Shown here: piece after piece, positions 26,774 through 35,424 of the stretch
Layout: every line of letters starts with the position of its first letter
Numbering within the stretch: position 1 is the stretch's first letter
Origin: JAFNAG01 sp963739235
GTDB lineage: Bacteria > Acidobacteriota > UBA6911
DNA length: 64,000 bases
Direction of reading: 5' to 3'
Assembly: GCA_963739235.1 (NCBI GenBank)
Contig: CAVTZY010000024.1
Coordinates: forward strand, 62,001 to 126,000
The notes under the pieces: model-generated
The model's database searches: none
The model's input: the letters and a program-made list of their open reading frames with translations, nothing else
Told to the model about the DNA's origin: nothing
Translations under genes and position numbers: made by a program

Positions 26774-27442
26774 ATGCGCCGCTGGTCGCGCGACAACCTC
26801 TGGCTGAGCCGGGCCCGTGTTGAGATCGAAGGGCTCGAGCACGTCGACACTTCCGGTCCTCAGCTACTGGTTGCCAATCACAGCGGGCTGCATGACATTC
26901 TCTCGCTGGCTGCCTGTCTCCCGATCCAGTTCCGCTGGGTGGCGAAAAAGTCCCTTTTCCGGGTCCCGTTCATGGGTTGGCACATGCGCCGATCCGGGTA
27001 TATCCCGATCGACAGAGAAAATCCACGGGATGCTGCTCGAAGCATCATCGCAGCTGCGCAGATCATTCGTGGGGGCGTCAACGCCATTGCTTTTCCCGAA
27101 GGGACACGCAGCCGCAACGGCGAATTAGGCAAATTCCACAGTGGGGCCTTTGCGCTCGCCCTGCGCACAGGCGTGCCGCTGGTTCCAGTCGTATTGGAAG
27201 GAAGCTACCGGGTCATCATGCCGAAGACTCTGCAGGTCAACCCAGGCGTGATCATTCGCATCAAGTTCGATTGCCCGATCGACGTGAACGGTTACGGCCA
27301 CTCGGAAAAACATCGCTTGATGGAAGACGTGTTCCAGGTGATGAACCGAAACCTGCAGGAACTGTGTGGGCGCCGTCGCCCCAAGGAAGAGCAGGAGGAT
27401 GCGGTGTTCCGCTGGATTCACAGCGCAAGGCACTTAGGATAG
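26774..27442 (+). CDS. plsC: 1-acyl-glycerol-3-phosphate acyltransferase (PlsC), probably frameshifted at its 5' end
   Basis: The open frame from the ATG at 26774 (222 residues) has NHSGLHDI (catalytic HxxxxD: His-Ser-Gly-Leu-His-Asp), AIAFPEGTRSRNGEL and VPLVPVVLEGSY, all PlsC/LPLAT motifs. It makes phosphatidic acid from lysophosphatidic acid at the inner membrane. The same frame is open back to 26642 and encodes a good membrane helix (AFWATVSILGSLIS) and GRLQHYCMRRWSR, typical of the family N-terminus, but has no start codon there and a TAA at 26639. An ATG at 26641 is in the frame next to it; removing one A from the AAAA run near 26657 would join it to this reading frame. So the real start is probably 26641. 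Confidence 0.85.
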   Translation: MRRWSRDNLWLSRARVEIEGLEHVDTSGPQLLVANHSGLHDILSLAACLPIQFRWVAKKSLFRVPFMGWHMRRSGYIPIDRENPRDAARSIIAAAQIIRGGVNAIAFPEGTRSRNGELGKFHSGAFALALRTGVPLVPVVLEGSYRVIMPKTLQVNPGVIIRIKFDCPIDVNGYGHSEKHRLMEDVFQVMNRNLQELCGRRRPKEEQEDAVFRWIHSARHLG

Positions 27443-27533
27443 ATCTCCATCTAGTGTAGTTCGCTCCTAATATTTCACTCCGGAAACCCGGTGCCGAACG
27501 GTGTAAGATACCTGCTCTACGTGGGACGGAATC

Positions 27534-28163
27534 ATGGGAAACATCTCGAACCAGGGCGATCGGGGATTGAAGATCGTACCGACGCGTGCCGTCATCGTCA
27601 TTGTTGCGGTAGCTTGCCTGGGGCTGGCAAGCAGTGCCGCCTACGATTTTATCAGGCTGCAGAGACTGCGCGCGCAATATCTGGGCAACGTCGCCGAGGG
27701 AGTTGCCGCCGATATCGAAACTCAGCTGCGCGCACCCGCTGACCGTCTCAATCCCAGCATGTGGCAGCATCTCTTTGCCGAGAACCTTGGAGCTCGAGGA
27801 TCGAATCTGGCATTTCTGGTCCTGCTGGATGAATCCGGGCAGGCGCTTGCCGCCGAAGGTGATCGGTTCGCCCCGGCATTCAGCGGTCCATCCGGATTCG
27901 TGCACGCTCAGGGAACAGCGCTCTACCTTTTGGATCAGATCGTTTCCATTCCCCGTGCAGAAACAGGAGGTGAAGCAGGCAAGGGATTCGGCATGGAACA
28001 TCGCCCACTGCCAGTGCGCCTCCGCATCGGCATCTACGCGTCTTCGGCTTCATTCATCCGATTGCGGGCATTTGCCCACCTGGCGATCTACGGCGCCGCC
28101 ATCGCGATCCTAATTGTATTGGCATGCCTGAGACGGACCCTCAGCGCTCTGCTTCGAAAATAG
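27534..28163 (+). CDS. Two-helix membrane protein with an extracytoplasmic sensor-like domain
   Basis: A 209-residue protein with one membrane helix near residues 18-40 (AVIVIVAVACLGLASSAAY), an outer segment of about 130 residues (IETQLRAPADRL...NLAFLVLLDESGQALAAEGDRF), and a second helix near 182-202. This is the layout of the sensory half of histidine kinases (dCache/PAS-like fold), but no kinase, HAMP or cyclase domain follows; it ends in a short basic tail. Either a stand-alone receptor subunit or a truncated kinase. No homologue is recognised by name. ATG at 27534. Confidence 0.55.
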   Translation: MGNISNQGDRGLKIVPTRAVIVIVAVACLGLASSAAYDFIRLQRLRAQYLGNVAEGVAADIETQLRAPADRLNPSMWQHLFAENLGARGSNLAFLVLLDESGQALAAEGDRFAPAFSGPSGFVHAQGTALYLLDQIVSIPRAETGGEAGKGFGMEHRPLPVRLRIGIYASSASFIRLRAFAHLAIYGAAIAILIVLACLRRTLSALLRK

Positions 28164-28403
28164 AACCGATTGCGGCGCCGAACCACATGTGTGTTTCTGT
28201 GCCGCCCTTTCAGGGCTAAGCATTGCACGACCTTGGATACCCCGAAGGTGTGGAGCAGCAGAGCCCAGTGCGTGAGCCCTGGGAAGCGGGCATCGAGCGG
28301 TAAGAGCCCTGAAAGGGCGGCACAGGAAACCTGCGGCAGGGGCGCAACATTTTCATGCGTCACTGGGTGCGCCCCGGCGCATGAAGGACTGCTTCGAAAA
28401 TAG
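28151..28403 (+). repeat. Composite palindromic element, CATGCG/CGAAAA family (copy 2)
   Basis: Begins with CTTCGAAAATAGAACCG and GCGGCGCCGAACC (same as at 39774). Then a hairpin GTGCCGCCCTTTCAGGGC (28199-28216) with its complement GCCCTGAAAGGGCGGCAC (28306-28323), then the module CATGCGTCACTGGGTGCG..GGCGCATGA..CTGCTTCGAAAATAG ending at 28403. Starts inside the last codons of the preceding gene. No gene inside. Confidence 0.68.
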
Positions 28404-28410
28404 GCGGAGC

Positions 28411-28553
28411 CTTTGGAGTGCGGCGGCATATCGCCGCTTTGAAGCCTGACAAAGCGGTGTCATGCCGCCGCACTCCAAGGCGCTTCGCGCAACGGTTGTG
28501 CTTTTCATGCGCTTGGGTGCGCCTCGGCGCATGGGGGACTGCTTCGAAAACAG
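28411..28553 (+). repeat. Composite palindromic element (copy 3)
   Basis: Different hairpin, same module. CTTTGGAGTGCGGCGGCAT (28411-28429) pairs with ATGCCGCCGCACTCCAAGG (28462-28480); the module CATGCG..GGGTGCGCC..GGCGCATGG..CTGCTTCGAAAACAG follows to 28553. Confidence 0.68.
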
Positions 28554-28570
28554 CAGCAGAAAGGAAGAAC

Positions 28571-28737
28571 GTCGGTATCGGGATCGCAGTCGCAATCGGT
28601 CGTGTCGTTCCGCAAAAGCCGATAGCGATAGCGACTGCGATGCCGATTCCCGTCCCGATAATTGACGACCAGAGAGGCGTGCCTTTTCATACGTCACCGA
28701 TGCGCCCCGGCGCATGGTGGACTGCTACGAAAATAGC
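28571..28737 (+). repeat. Composite palindromic element (copy 4)
   Basis: Hairpin of GATCGC/GCGATA-type hexamers (left 28571-28600, right 28618-28660), followed by the module CATACGTCA..TGCGCCCCGGCGCATGG..ACGAAAATAG to 28737. Three different hairpins thus precede the same module within 600 bases. Confidence 0.68.
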
Positions 28738-28756
28738 CTGGCTCTGAACTGCAAAA

Positions 28757-28799
28757 GCAGCCACGCATGACACGGCTGTTTCGTGTCATGCGTGGCTGC
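28757..28799. terminator. Perfect 18-bp hairpin upstream of gcvP
   Basis: GCAGCCACGCATGACACG (28757-28774) and its exact complement (28782-28799) enclose a 7-base loop. On the minus strand it is followed by a short T-run. It shares GCAGCCACG with the hairpin at 35354-35411. It could be a terminator or an insulator element ahead of gcvP. Confidence 0.5.
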
Positions 28800-28940
28800 C
28801 TTAAAAAGACCACTAATGTTCATGCACCTGGGCCCGGGAAGTCCCCCTCTTGTACTGGCATTGCGAGCCAAATATCCTGTATAGTTACGCCCCGTGAGAT
28901 TGATCATCACGGCTGTGCTTTTATATGGAATGGACAGATT

Positions 28941-31850
28941 ATGGCTTCTAAAAAATCTACTAACGAAAAGAACTTGTCTGCACATGAACTTCTGAATGAT
29001 TGTGGCGGTTTCGTTCACCGCCACATTGGGCCGAGCGAAGAGGATTGCGGGGAGATGCTGCACATGCTCGGCATCTCCTCCCTGGACGAGTTGATCGACA
29101 GAACCGTGCCGGCGCCAATTCGAATCAAATCGTCGCTCCAACTCGAGGAGAACTGCAGCGAGTATGTTGCTCTGAGTCGGTTGCGGGAGATCGCCTCCCA
29201 AAACCGGGTCTTCCGCTCGTATATCGGCATGGGGTACTACGACTGCGTTACCCCGCCGGTGATCCAGCGCAACATTTTCGAGAATCCCGGCTGGTACACA
29301 CAATACACGCCCTATCAGCCGGAGATTTCCCAGGGCCGGCTCGAGGCGCTGCTGAACTTTCAAACCATGATTGCGAATCTGACCGGGCTGCCGTTTGCAA
29401 ATGCGTCCCTGCTGGACGAAGGGACGGCGGCGGCCGAGGCCATGAACATGTGCTACGCGCTGAGCAAGGAAGAACGCGACAGTTTCTTCGTCTCGGAGCA
29501 GTGCCACCCGCAGACCATCGAGGTCGTTAAGACCAGGGCCGACGCTAAAGGGATTTCCGTGGTGGTCGGCGATCATGCGACTTTCGATTTCGCCCGGCCT
29601 GTCTGCGGCGCGCTTCTGCAGTACCCGGCAACCGAAGGCGCGATCATTAATTATACCGCCTTTATCGAGCGCGCCCATCGGAACGGTGTGTTAGTGACGG
29701 TGGCCGCTGACCTGCTGGCGCTTACGCTGTTGAAAGCCCCGGGAGAATTCGGTGCGGATGTCGCCGTTGGCACCACGCAACGTTTCGGTGTGCCTTTGGG
29801 TTACGGCGGACCTCACGCGGCCTACCTTGCCACCCGGGACGAATACAAGCGCTACATGCCCGGACGCATCGTGGGCGTCTCTAAAGACCCGCAGGGGAAT
29901 GATGCACTGCGCCTTGCCCTGCAGACGCGCGAGCAGCATATCCGGCGCGAGAAAGCGACCAGCAACATCTGCACCGCCCAGGTACTGTTGGCGGTCATGG
30001 CCAGCATGTATGCCGTCTACCATGGACCCGGCGGCCTCCGCAGAATCGCGCGCCGCATTCATGCGCTGACATGCGTTTTGGCGAAGGCTCTCGAGCGCCT
30101 GGGATATAAAGTCGGGCCCGGGCTCTACTTCGATACCATCCGCGTTGAACTCGGGAAGGGGCGCCTTGCCGGCATCCTGGACGCGGCGCAGGCGCGCAAG
30201 ATCAACCTGCGCGTCCTCCATGATTCGGCGGTGGGAATCAGCCTGGATGAGACTGTGACCGGCGCAGATCTGATGGACTTGGTGGCGATTTTCGATGAGC
30301 GCCGAAGCCTCACAGAATCGGAGATCGAACGCCTCGCGGAAAAGGCCGACGCGCCTTTTCCCGAGCCTTTCGCCCGGACAAGCAGCTATCTTACCCAACC
30401 GGTGTTCAACCGCTATCACTCCGAAACAGAATTGTTGCGCTACACGCGCCGGCTCGAGTCTCGAGATCTCTCCCTCACCGCTTCGATGATTCCGCTGGGC
30501 TCCTGCACCATGAAGCTCAATGCAACCGTGGAAATGTATCCGGTCAGCTGGCCGGAATTCGGCAAGATCCATCCCTTCGCGCCGCTGGATCAGGCGGCAG
30601 GCTACCAGACCCTGTTTCAACAGCTGGAGAAATCACTGGCGGAAATTACCGGGTTCGCTGGAGTTTCGTTGCAGCCCAATTCCGGAGCCCAGGGCGAGTT
30701 TGCCGGCCTGCTGGTGATTCGCAAGTATTTCCAAAGCCTGGGCGAAGGGCATCGCAACGTATGTCTCATCCCTCACTCGGCTCATGGCACGAACCCCGCG
30801 AGCGCGATCATGGCAGGGTTTAAAGTCGTGGTGGTGGAATGTGACGACCAGGGGAACGTCGACGTGGCCGACCTTAAGGCCAAAGCGGATGTCCATGCCC
30901 GCGACCTCGGGGCTCTGATGGTTACCTATCCCTCGACTCATGGAGTGTTCGAAGAAGCGATCAAGGAAATCTGCTCTATGGTGCACACTCATGGCGGCCA
31001 GGTCTACATGGACGGCGCCAACATGAATGCACAGGTTGGCCTGTGCCGTCCCGGCGATGTGGGTGCGGATGTCTGCCACCTGAACATGCACAAGACCTTC
31101 TCCATTCCTCATGGCGGCGGGGGGCCGGGTGTCGGACCCATCGCGGTTGCCGCTCACCTGGTTCCTTTCCTCCCGAAGCACCCTGTCATTCCGGTCGGAG
31201 GCGAAAAGGGGATAGGGCCGGTTTCATCTGCGCCCTATGGGAGCGCCAGCGTTTTGCCGATCTCCTGGGTTTATATCGCGCTCATGGGGGAGAAGGGGCT
31301 TACGGAAGCCACCAGGTATGCCATGCTCAATGCCAACTACATCGCGAAGCGGCTGGATCCATACTACCCCGTGGTGTACAAAGGCAAGCATGGAATGATC
31401 GCTCACGAGTGCATTCTGGATCTGAGGCCGCTCAAGAAGATCGCAGGGATCGAAGTCGACGACGTGGCAAAGCGTCTCATGGACTACGGCTTCCATGCTC
31501 CCACGGTATCCTTCCCGGTGCCCGGCACCATGATGGTTGAGCCGACGGAAAGCGAATCGAAGGAAGAGCTGGATCGATTCTGCGAGGCCATGATCGCCAT
31601 CCGAAAGGAAGTGGAAGCGATCGAGCAGGGGAAGATGGATCCCAAGGACAACCTGCTGAAGAACGCACCTCATTCGGCTAAATCACTTCTTGTCGAGCCG
31701 TGGACTCATCCCTATTCCCGGCTCGAGGCGGGCTATCCCGCGGGCATGACCCGTGGGAACAAGTTCTGGCCGGCAGTCGGCCGCGTCGATAATGTCTACG
31801 GCGATCGCCACCTGATCTCGGTGCTCGCGCCGGCAAAGTCGAAGGCTTAG
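28941..31850 (+). CDS. gcvP: Glycine dehydrogenase (decarboxylating), glycine cleavage P-protein
   Basis: A 969-residue single-chain P-protein, full length for the fused type. FVHRHIGPSEED near the start, SYIGMGYYDCVTPPVIQRNIFENPGWYTQYTPYQPEISQGRLE, SLTASMIPLGSCTMKLNAT, and the cofactor lysine in LNMHKTFSIPHGGGGPG (Lys718) are diagnostic. With PLP it decarboxylates glycine and passes aminomethyl to the lipoyl arm of GcvH. The ATG at 28941 is chosen because the longer open frame from 28767 begins in the hairpin and is not conserved-looking. Its partners are on the opposite strand nearby (gcvH 31956, gcvT from 36752). Confidence 0.96.
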   Translation: MASKKSTNEKNLSAHELLNDCGGFVHRHIGPSEEDCGEMLHMLGISSLDELIDRTVPAPIRIKSSLQLEENCSEYVALSRLREIASQNRVFRSYIGMGYYDCVTPPVIQRNIFENPGWYTQYTPYQPEISQGRLEALLNFQTMIANLTGLPFANASLLDEGTAAAEAMNMCYALSKEERDSFFVSEQCHPQTIEVVKTRADAKGISVVVGDHATFDFARPVCGALLQYPATEGAIINYTAFIERAHRNGVLVTVAADLLALTLLKAPGEFGADVAVGTTQRFGVPLGYGGPHAAYLATRDEYKRYMPGRIVGVSKDPQGNDALRLALQTREQHIRREKATSNICTAQVLLAVMASMYAVYHGPGGLRRIARRIHALTCVLAKALERLGYKVGPGLYFDTIRVELGKGRLAGILDAAQARKINLRVLHDSAVGISLDETVTGADLMDLVAIFDERRSLTESEIERLAEKADAPFPEPFARTSSYLTQPVFNRYHSETELLRYTRRLESRDLSLTASMIPLGSCTMKLNATVEMYPVSWPEFGKIHPFAPLDQAAGYQTLFQQLEKSLAEITGFAGVSLQPNSGAQGEFAGLLVIRKYFQSLGEGHRNVCLIPHSAHGTNPASAIMAGFKVVVVECDDQGNVDVADLKAKADVHARDLGALMVTYPSTHGVFEEAIKEICSMVHTHGGQVYMDGANMNAQVGLCRPGDVGADVCHLNMHKTFSIPHGGGGPGVGPIAVAAHLVPFLPKHPVIPVGGEKGIGPVSSAPYGSASVLPISWVYIALMGEKGLTEATRYAMLNANYIAKRLDPYYPVVYKGKHGMIAHECILDLRPLKKIAGIEVDDVAKRLMDYGFHAPTVSFPVPGTMMVEPTESESKEELDRFCEAMIAIRKEVEAIEQGKMDPKDNLLKNAPHSAKSLLVEPWTHPYSRLEAGYPAGMTRGNKFWPAVGRVDNVYGDRHLISVLAPAKSKA

Positions 31851-31864
31851 GGATAGAAGAAGGA

Positions 31865-31888
31865 AGGGCTTTTTGGCATCAAAGCCCT
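31865..31888. terminator. Terminator between convergent gcvP and gcvH
   Basis: AGGGCTTT pairs with AAAGCCCT around an 8-base loop directly after the gcvP stop. Placed between two convergent genes, with T residues on both sides of the loop; probably bidirectional. Confidence 0.6.
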
Positions 31889-31955
31889 GCTTGTGGAATC
31901 TCGGTCAGGATCCACATGCAGGGCGCCATGACGACGGTAGTTTGAAAGGGGCGGC

Positions 31956-32345
31956 TTAACTGCCGGACAATTCCTGAAGGTACTCCTCGTACTCCTCCGC
32001 ACTCAGCATCTCTTTGAGTTCCTCAGGATTGGAAATACGAATCTTGATCATCCAGGCCTTCTGATGCGGGGACTCGTTCACGAGTTCCGGAGTGTCTTCC
32101 AGCTTGGTATTGACTTCAAGCACCTCACCGCCGACAGGGCTGAAAACTTCTGAAACCGCCTTGACTGATTCAACGGAGCCAAACGGCTCGGTGGCTTCAA
32201 AGGTGTCTCCCACTTCCGGCAGATCCACGTAGACTACGTCGCCGAGTTCATGCTGGGCGTAGTCCGTTATGCCTACGATGCCCACATCTCCTTGAACGTG
32301 AATCCACTCGTGGTCCTTTGTGTACAGGTTTTCCTCGGGGTACAT
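31956..32345 (-). CDS. gcvH: Glycine cleavage system H protein
   Basis: A 129-residue H-protein. LYTKDHEWIHVQGDVGIVGITDYAQHELGDVVYVDLP and SVESVKAVSE with lipoylated Lys62 are clear, then VNESPHQKAWMIKI. It carries the aminomethyl group from GcvP to GcvT and electrons to the L-protein. The ATG at 32345 has GGAGG 8 bases upstream and gives the usual length; the start at 32375 would add ten residues. The 530 bases from here to 32878 hold no recognisable gene. Confidence 0.95.
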   Translation of the reverse strand: MYPEENLYTKDHEWIHVQGDVGIVGITDYAQHELGDVVYVDLPEVGDTFEATEPFGSVESVKAVSEVFSPVGGEVLEVNTKLEDTPELVNESPHQKAWMIKIRISNPEELKEMLSAEEYEEYLQELSGS

Positions 32346-32837
32346 AGGGTAAACCTCCGCTATGACTGTCTTCATGGCCCCATCAGGGCCGATTCATGCT
32401 TTGCTACTCTGCGTACTTTCGAGTCGGAATCCCCGGCACAATAAGGCTCTCTCCGGATGAAAACATCGGATTCCCTTCGGCAGCTTTCCTTTCCTGCGAG
32501 AGTGACAAGCGCATGCGGAATCTAACATTCTTGCCGGGTGTAGTCAAGTGCAATATCTTTTAAAAAGTCATTGAAAACAAACGAGTTACCTCTTTGTTGA
32601 GATCCCGGAGGAGGCATGATGAGGATTCCATTCCTTCGTTCCGGTGGATGGTCGGGAATGCATGAGGCAGTAGATAGAATTCGGAATCGGGGCAATTCTC
32701 GCTGCGGCAAAAATCATGCGTTGGGCAGGGTAGCAAGAGCCCACCGCGTCAGGCCCTTTTTTGCTGTTGGCACGTTTTGACCTCCACCTTCGTTGTTCTG
32801 CATCCTTTGAGGGAGCGGCCGGAACAAATCCTGGAAC

Positions 32838-32865
32838 TTGACAGAATTGCCGGAGTATATAGACT
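32838..32865 (+). promoter_or_regulatory. Possible promoter of the Omp85 gene
   Basis: A perfect TTGACA at 32838-32843 is followed 16 bases later by TAGACT (32860-32865), or 14 bases later by TATAGA. Transcription would start only a few bases before the likely ATG at 32879, giving a very short leader. Confidence 0.4.
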
Positions 32866-32878
32866 TGGTTTGATTGTG

Positions 32879-35332
32879 ATGATCCGACGTATGATTCTCT
32901 TGAGCTGTGTTTTTCTGGCAGCTCCCCAACTGTTTCCCCAGGCTTCGCCTCAGCTGACGATCCGGAGTGTGCAGGTCCTGGGAAACTTGCGCATTCCGAC
33001 CGCAACGATCCTCCATTACGTTTCCGCCAAACCCGGTATGGTGTACAACGAGGGCAAAACACGCGGAGACTTGCGCCAGCTCAACGATCTGGGATCATTT
33101 CGGTCGCTCGATATCGAAACTCAGGAGGTCGGCGAGGGGCTCCTGGATGTGACCTATCACGTGCAAGAAGTGCCCTTTGTCTCGGAATTTGTGATCGAAG
33201 GCCTGAGCCAGGGACAGGAAGATCAGATTCGGCGACTGCTGGGTCAAGAGAAACTGCTGGTGCAAACTGATGCACCGTTTCGAGCCGGGGCGGTGAATAA
33301 GACGGCGAACTTCGTCCACACCTGGCTGCGCGCGCACAGGTATCCATTCTCGCAAGTGCGCATGGTTACGGATGCGGAGAGGATCGGCACCGTCCGGGTA
33401 CGTCTTCTCGTCGAACTGGGTCCGCGCCTGGATGTCGGAGAAGTACGATTCGCCGGCAACCAAGCCGTTGCTGCCAAGGATCTGCTGGAACAGATGCAAT
33501 ACACGCGCCCGGCCCCGTACTTGATGCCCTGGACAAACAGAGGCGCGTATGCTCCTCAGAGCCTGACTGCCGACCTCGAAGGCTTGCGCCACTATTATCA
33601 GTCGCGAGGCTTCGCGGCCGCGCGCATCGGAACACCGCAGATCGTGGCGAAGGACTTTCCGCGGCGCTGGTGGATGTTGCTGCCGAAGTTCGGCGGCTCA
33701 AAGCAGAAACTGTCTCTGGTGATTCCGATTACCGAGGGGGCCGCGTACAGGCTGACTTCGGTCACAAGCCAGGGAAGCGGCAAGGCTGCGGCTGCCCGAA
33801 TCAATGAGATCCTCTCTTCCATTCCGGCTCCCGGCGCTTACGACTACTCATTGCTGGAGGCCAAGCGGCAGAAAATGGTCGACGCGTTGGGACATGCCGG
33901 CTACGGGCTCGCGCAGGTGGAGCTGGAACAGAACGTCAATGATGATGCCCGCACGGTGGGCGCTACATACCGGATTTACGCTGGCAATCCCATTGCCATC
34001 GGCCGCATCAAGTTTGAGGGGAATCTCAGGCTGCGGGAAAAATTCTTGCGCCGCGAGGTGGTGGCGCGTGAGGGAGAGGTATTTGATTCCTTCAAGCTGG
34101 ACGAAAGCATCAAGCGCCTCAACCGCAGCGGGATGATCAAGGAGATCGCGCGCTCCGACGTAGCCCTGGAGATGAATGAAAAGACCGAACTCCTTGACAT
34201 CATCTTTAAGGTCAAGGAAAAAGACCGGCAGGGTATCTATGGCACCGGCGGTACAGGAGGCGTCGGCGGTGGCTATCTGGGAATTCTGTACACTGCGTTC
34301 GATCTGTTCGGATTAGGCGAATCGCTCTCCTTGCAGCTGGATGGTGGTGCATCGCAGTCCAACGTGCTGCTCAACATCATTGGCACCCGTTTCCTGGGCC
34401 TGCCTTTTAACCTGGGCCTGTCGGTCTTTCATCGGCTGACGAATTTCAATGTGGCCAGCGTGGTTCCGAATGCTACCGATCTGATTCACATCCTCAAAAA
34501 CCGTTCCACCGGCATGGGTTTGACGGGCGCTTATCCGATAACCTCAAAAATGCAGTTTGGCATCGGCACCCAGTTTGAGAAGCTTTCGATCACCGAGCTG
34601 AATGAAAGCGGCAACCCGGTACAGTGCAGCGTGCAGGATAGAATGGACTTATCGCCGACCTTTTTTTTCGACTCCACCAAGGGGGCCGGACCGGCAACGC
34701 GCGGCACTCGATTCTCTTTCGTCAATTCCTGGAGCGGGACCACTCAGCTGGGATCCGTGGACTCGACCGCCCAGGCCGTGCGTTTTTCGCAATTTTTCGG
34801 AGATCCGCTCACGAAAGGGAGGAATGCCTTCGGCGTGGGCATCCAGGCTGCCGCGATCCGTCCGAGAAACAACGCACTCTTGACTATCGATCGCCGCTTC
34901 TATCCCGGGGATGAGATCGTGCGCGGATTCCCACGCGGCGGTCTTACCCCCTGGGCCTATCCGACAGACACGCAATCCTCACCCAGCCCGCTGGGAGCCG
35001 ATACGGTCCTGGGATTCTCCCTGGAATATCGTGTGCCGATCCAAGGGCCGCTGAGCGCAGCGGCGTTCATCGATTTGGGTTGGAGCAAGCTATCCACGAA
35101 AAACGTGGATGCCGCCTCGGGTGCGAGCCTGATTAATGTTACGAATGGGCTCCTGCGCGGCTCGATGGGGGGTGAACTCCGTTTGCAGCTCCCCATGATT
35201 CATCAGCCCGGGCGCCTGATTTTCTCGTGGAACTTCCTGCGGCTCAGTACGCTGATCTCGAACAAAGGCAGCTTTTTGCGCCTGGTAGATCCGCGCGGCA
35301 CCATTCACTTCGCCTTTGGCGACCGGTTTTGA
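32879..35332 (+). CDS. Omp85/BamA-family outer membrane protein
   Basis: An 817-residue exported protein. The signal peptide (MILLSCVFLAAPQLFPQ) is followed by about five POTRA domains (IRSVQVLGNLRIPTATILHYVSAKPG; VGEVRFAGNQAVAAKDLL; IGRIKFEGNLRLREKFLRREVVAREGEVFD) and a C-terminal beta-barrel with the loop-6 motif VRGF in EIVRGFPRGG and a terminal Phe (FAFGDRF). It folds or inserts proteins into the outer membrane, or is a TamA-like relative. It stands alone between gcvH and glyA without skp, lpx or fabZ neighbours, so it may be a paralogue rather than the essential BamA. The start is uncertain; ATG 32879 and the ATG four codons later both give a signal peptide. Confidence 0.88.
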   Translation: MIRRMILLSCVFLAAPQLFPQASPQLTIRSVQVLGNLRIPTATILHYVSAKPGMVYNEGKTRGDLRQLNDLGSFRSLDIETQEVGEGLLDVTYHVQEVPFVSEFVIEGLSQGQEDQIRRLLGQEKLLVQTDAPFRAGAVNKTANFVHTWLRAHRYPFSQVRMVTDAERIGTVRVRLLVELGPRLDVGEVRFAGNQAVAAKDLLEQMQYTRPAPYLMPWTNRGAYAPQSLTADLEGLRHYYQSRGFAAARIGTPQIVAKDFPRRWWMLLPKFGGSKQKLSLVIPITEGAAYRLTSVTSQGSGKAAAARINEILSSIPAPGAYDYSLLEAKRQKMVDALGHAGYGLAQVELEQNVNDDARTVGATYRIYAGNPIAIGRIKFEGNLRLREKFLRREVVAREGEVFDSFKLDESIKRLNRSGMIKEIARSDVALEMNEKTELLDIIFKVKEKDRQGIYGTGGTGGVGGGYLGILYTAFDLFGLGESLSLQLDGGASQSNVLLNIIGTRFLGLPFNLGLSVFHRLTNFNVASVVPNATDLIHILKNRSTGMGLTGAYPITSKMQFGIGTQFEKLSITELNESGNPVQCSVQDRMDLSPTFFFDSTKGAGPATRGTRFSFVNSWSGTTQLGSVDSTAQAVRFSQFFGDPLTKGRNAFGVGIQAAAIRPRNNALLTIDRRFYPGDEIVRGFPRGGLTPWAYPTDTQSSPSPLGADTVLGFSLEYRVPIQGPLSAAAFIDLGWSKLSTKNVDAASGASLINVTNGLLRGSMGGELRLQLPMIHQPGRLIFSWNFLRLSTLISNKGSFLRLVDPRGTIHFAFGDRF

Positions 35333-35353
35333 ATATTACAAGCGACGTTAAGA

Positions 35354-35417
35354 GCAGCCACGAAGCGCACGAATATGCAACATTCCGTCTATTCGCTTTC
35401 TTCGTGGCTGCCTTTTT
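35354..35417. terminator. Terminator between convergent Omp85 gene and glyA
   Basis: GCAGCCACGAAG (35354-35365) pairs with CTTCGTGGCTGC (35400-35411), followed by a T-run at 35413-35417. It lies between the two convergent stops. Confidence 0.65.
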
Positions 35418-35424
35418 GTGAGGT

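Noticed and set aside
28151..28737. Possible CRISPR-like array because of regular repeats
   Set aside because: The units are of unequal length, contain different hairpins, lack constant direct repeats with unique spacers, and no cas gene is present.
28418..28747. Open frames of 60-120 codons within the repeat clusters (also at 40255-40563 and 16603-16785)
   Set aside because: They are made of repeat arms, differ between copies of the same repeat and have no ribosome sites.
28800..28940. Glycine riboswitch ahead of gcvP
   Set aside because: The leader is short and shows none of the paired aptamer stems expected; only a simple hairpin is visible at 28757-28799.
32586..33062. 158-codon minus-strand frame upstream of the Omp85 gene
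   Set aside because: Overlaps the Omp85 signal peptide and first POTRA domain, has low-complexity composition and no motif.
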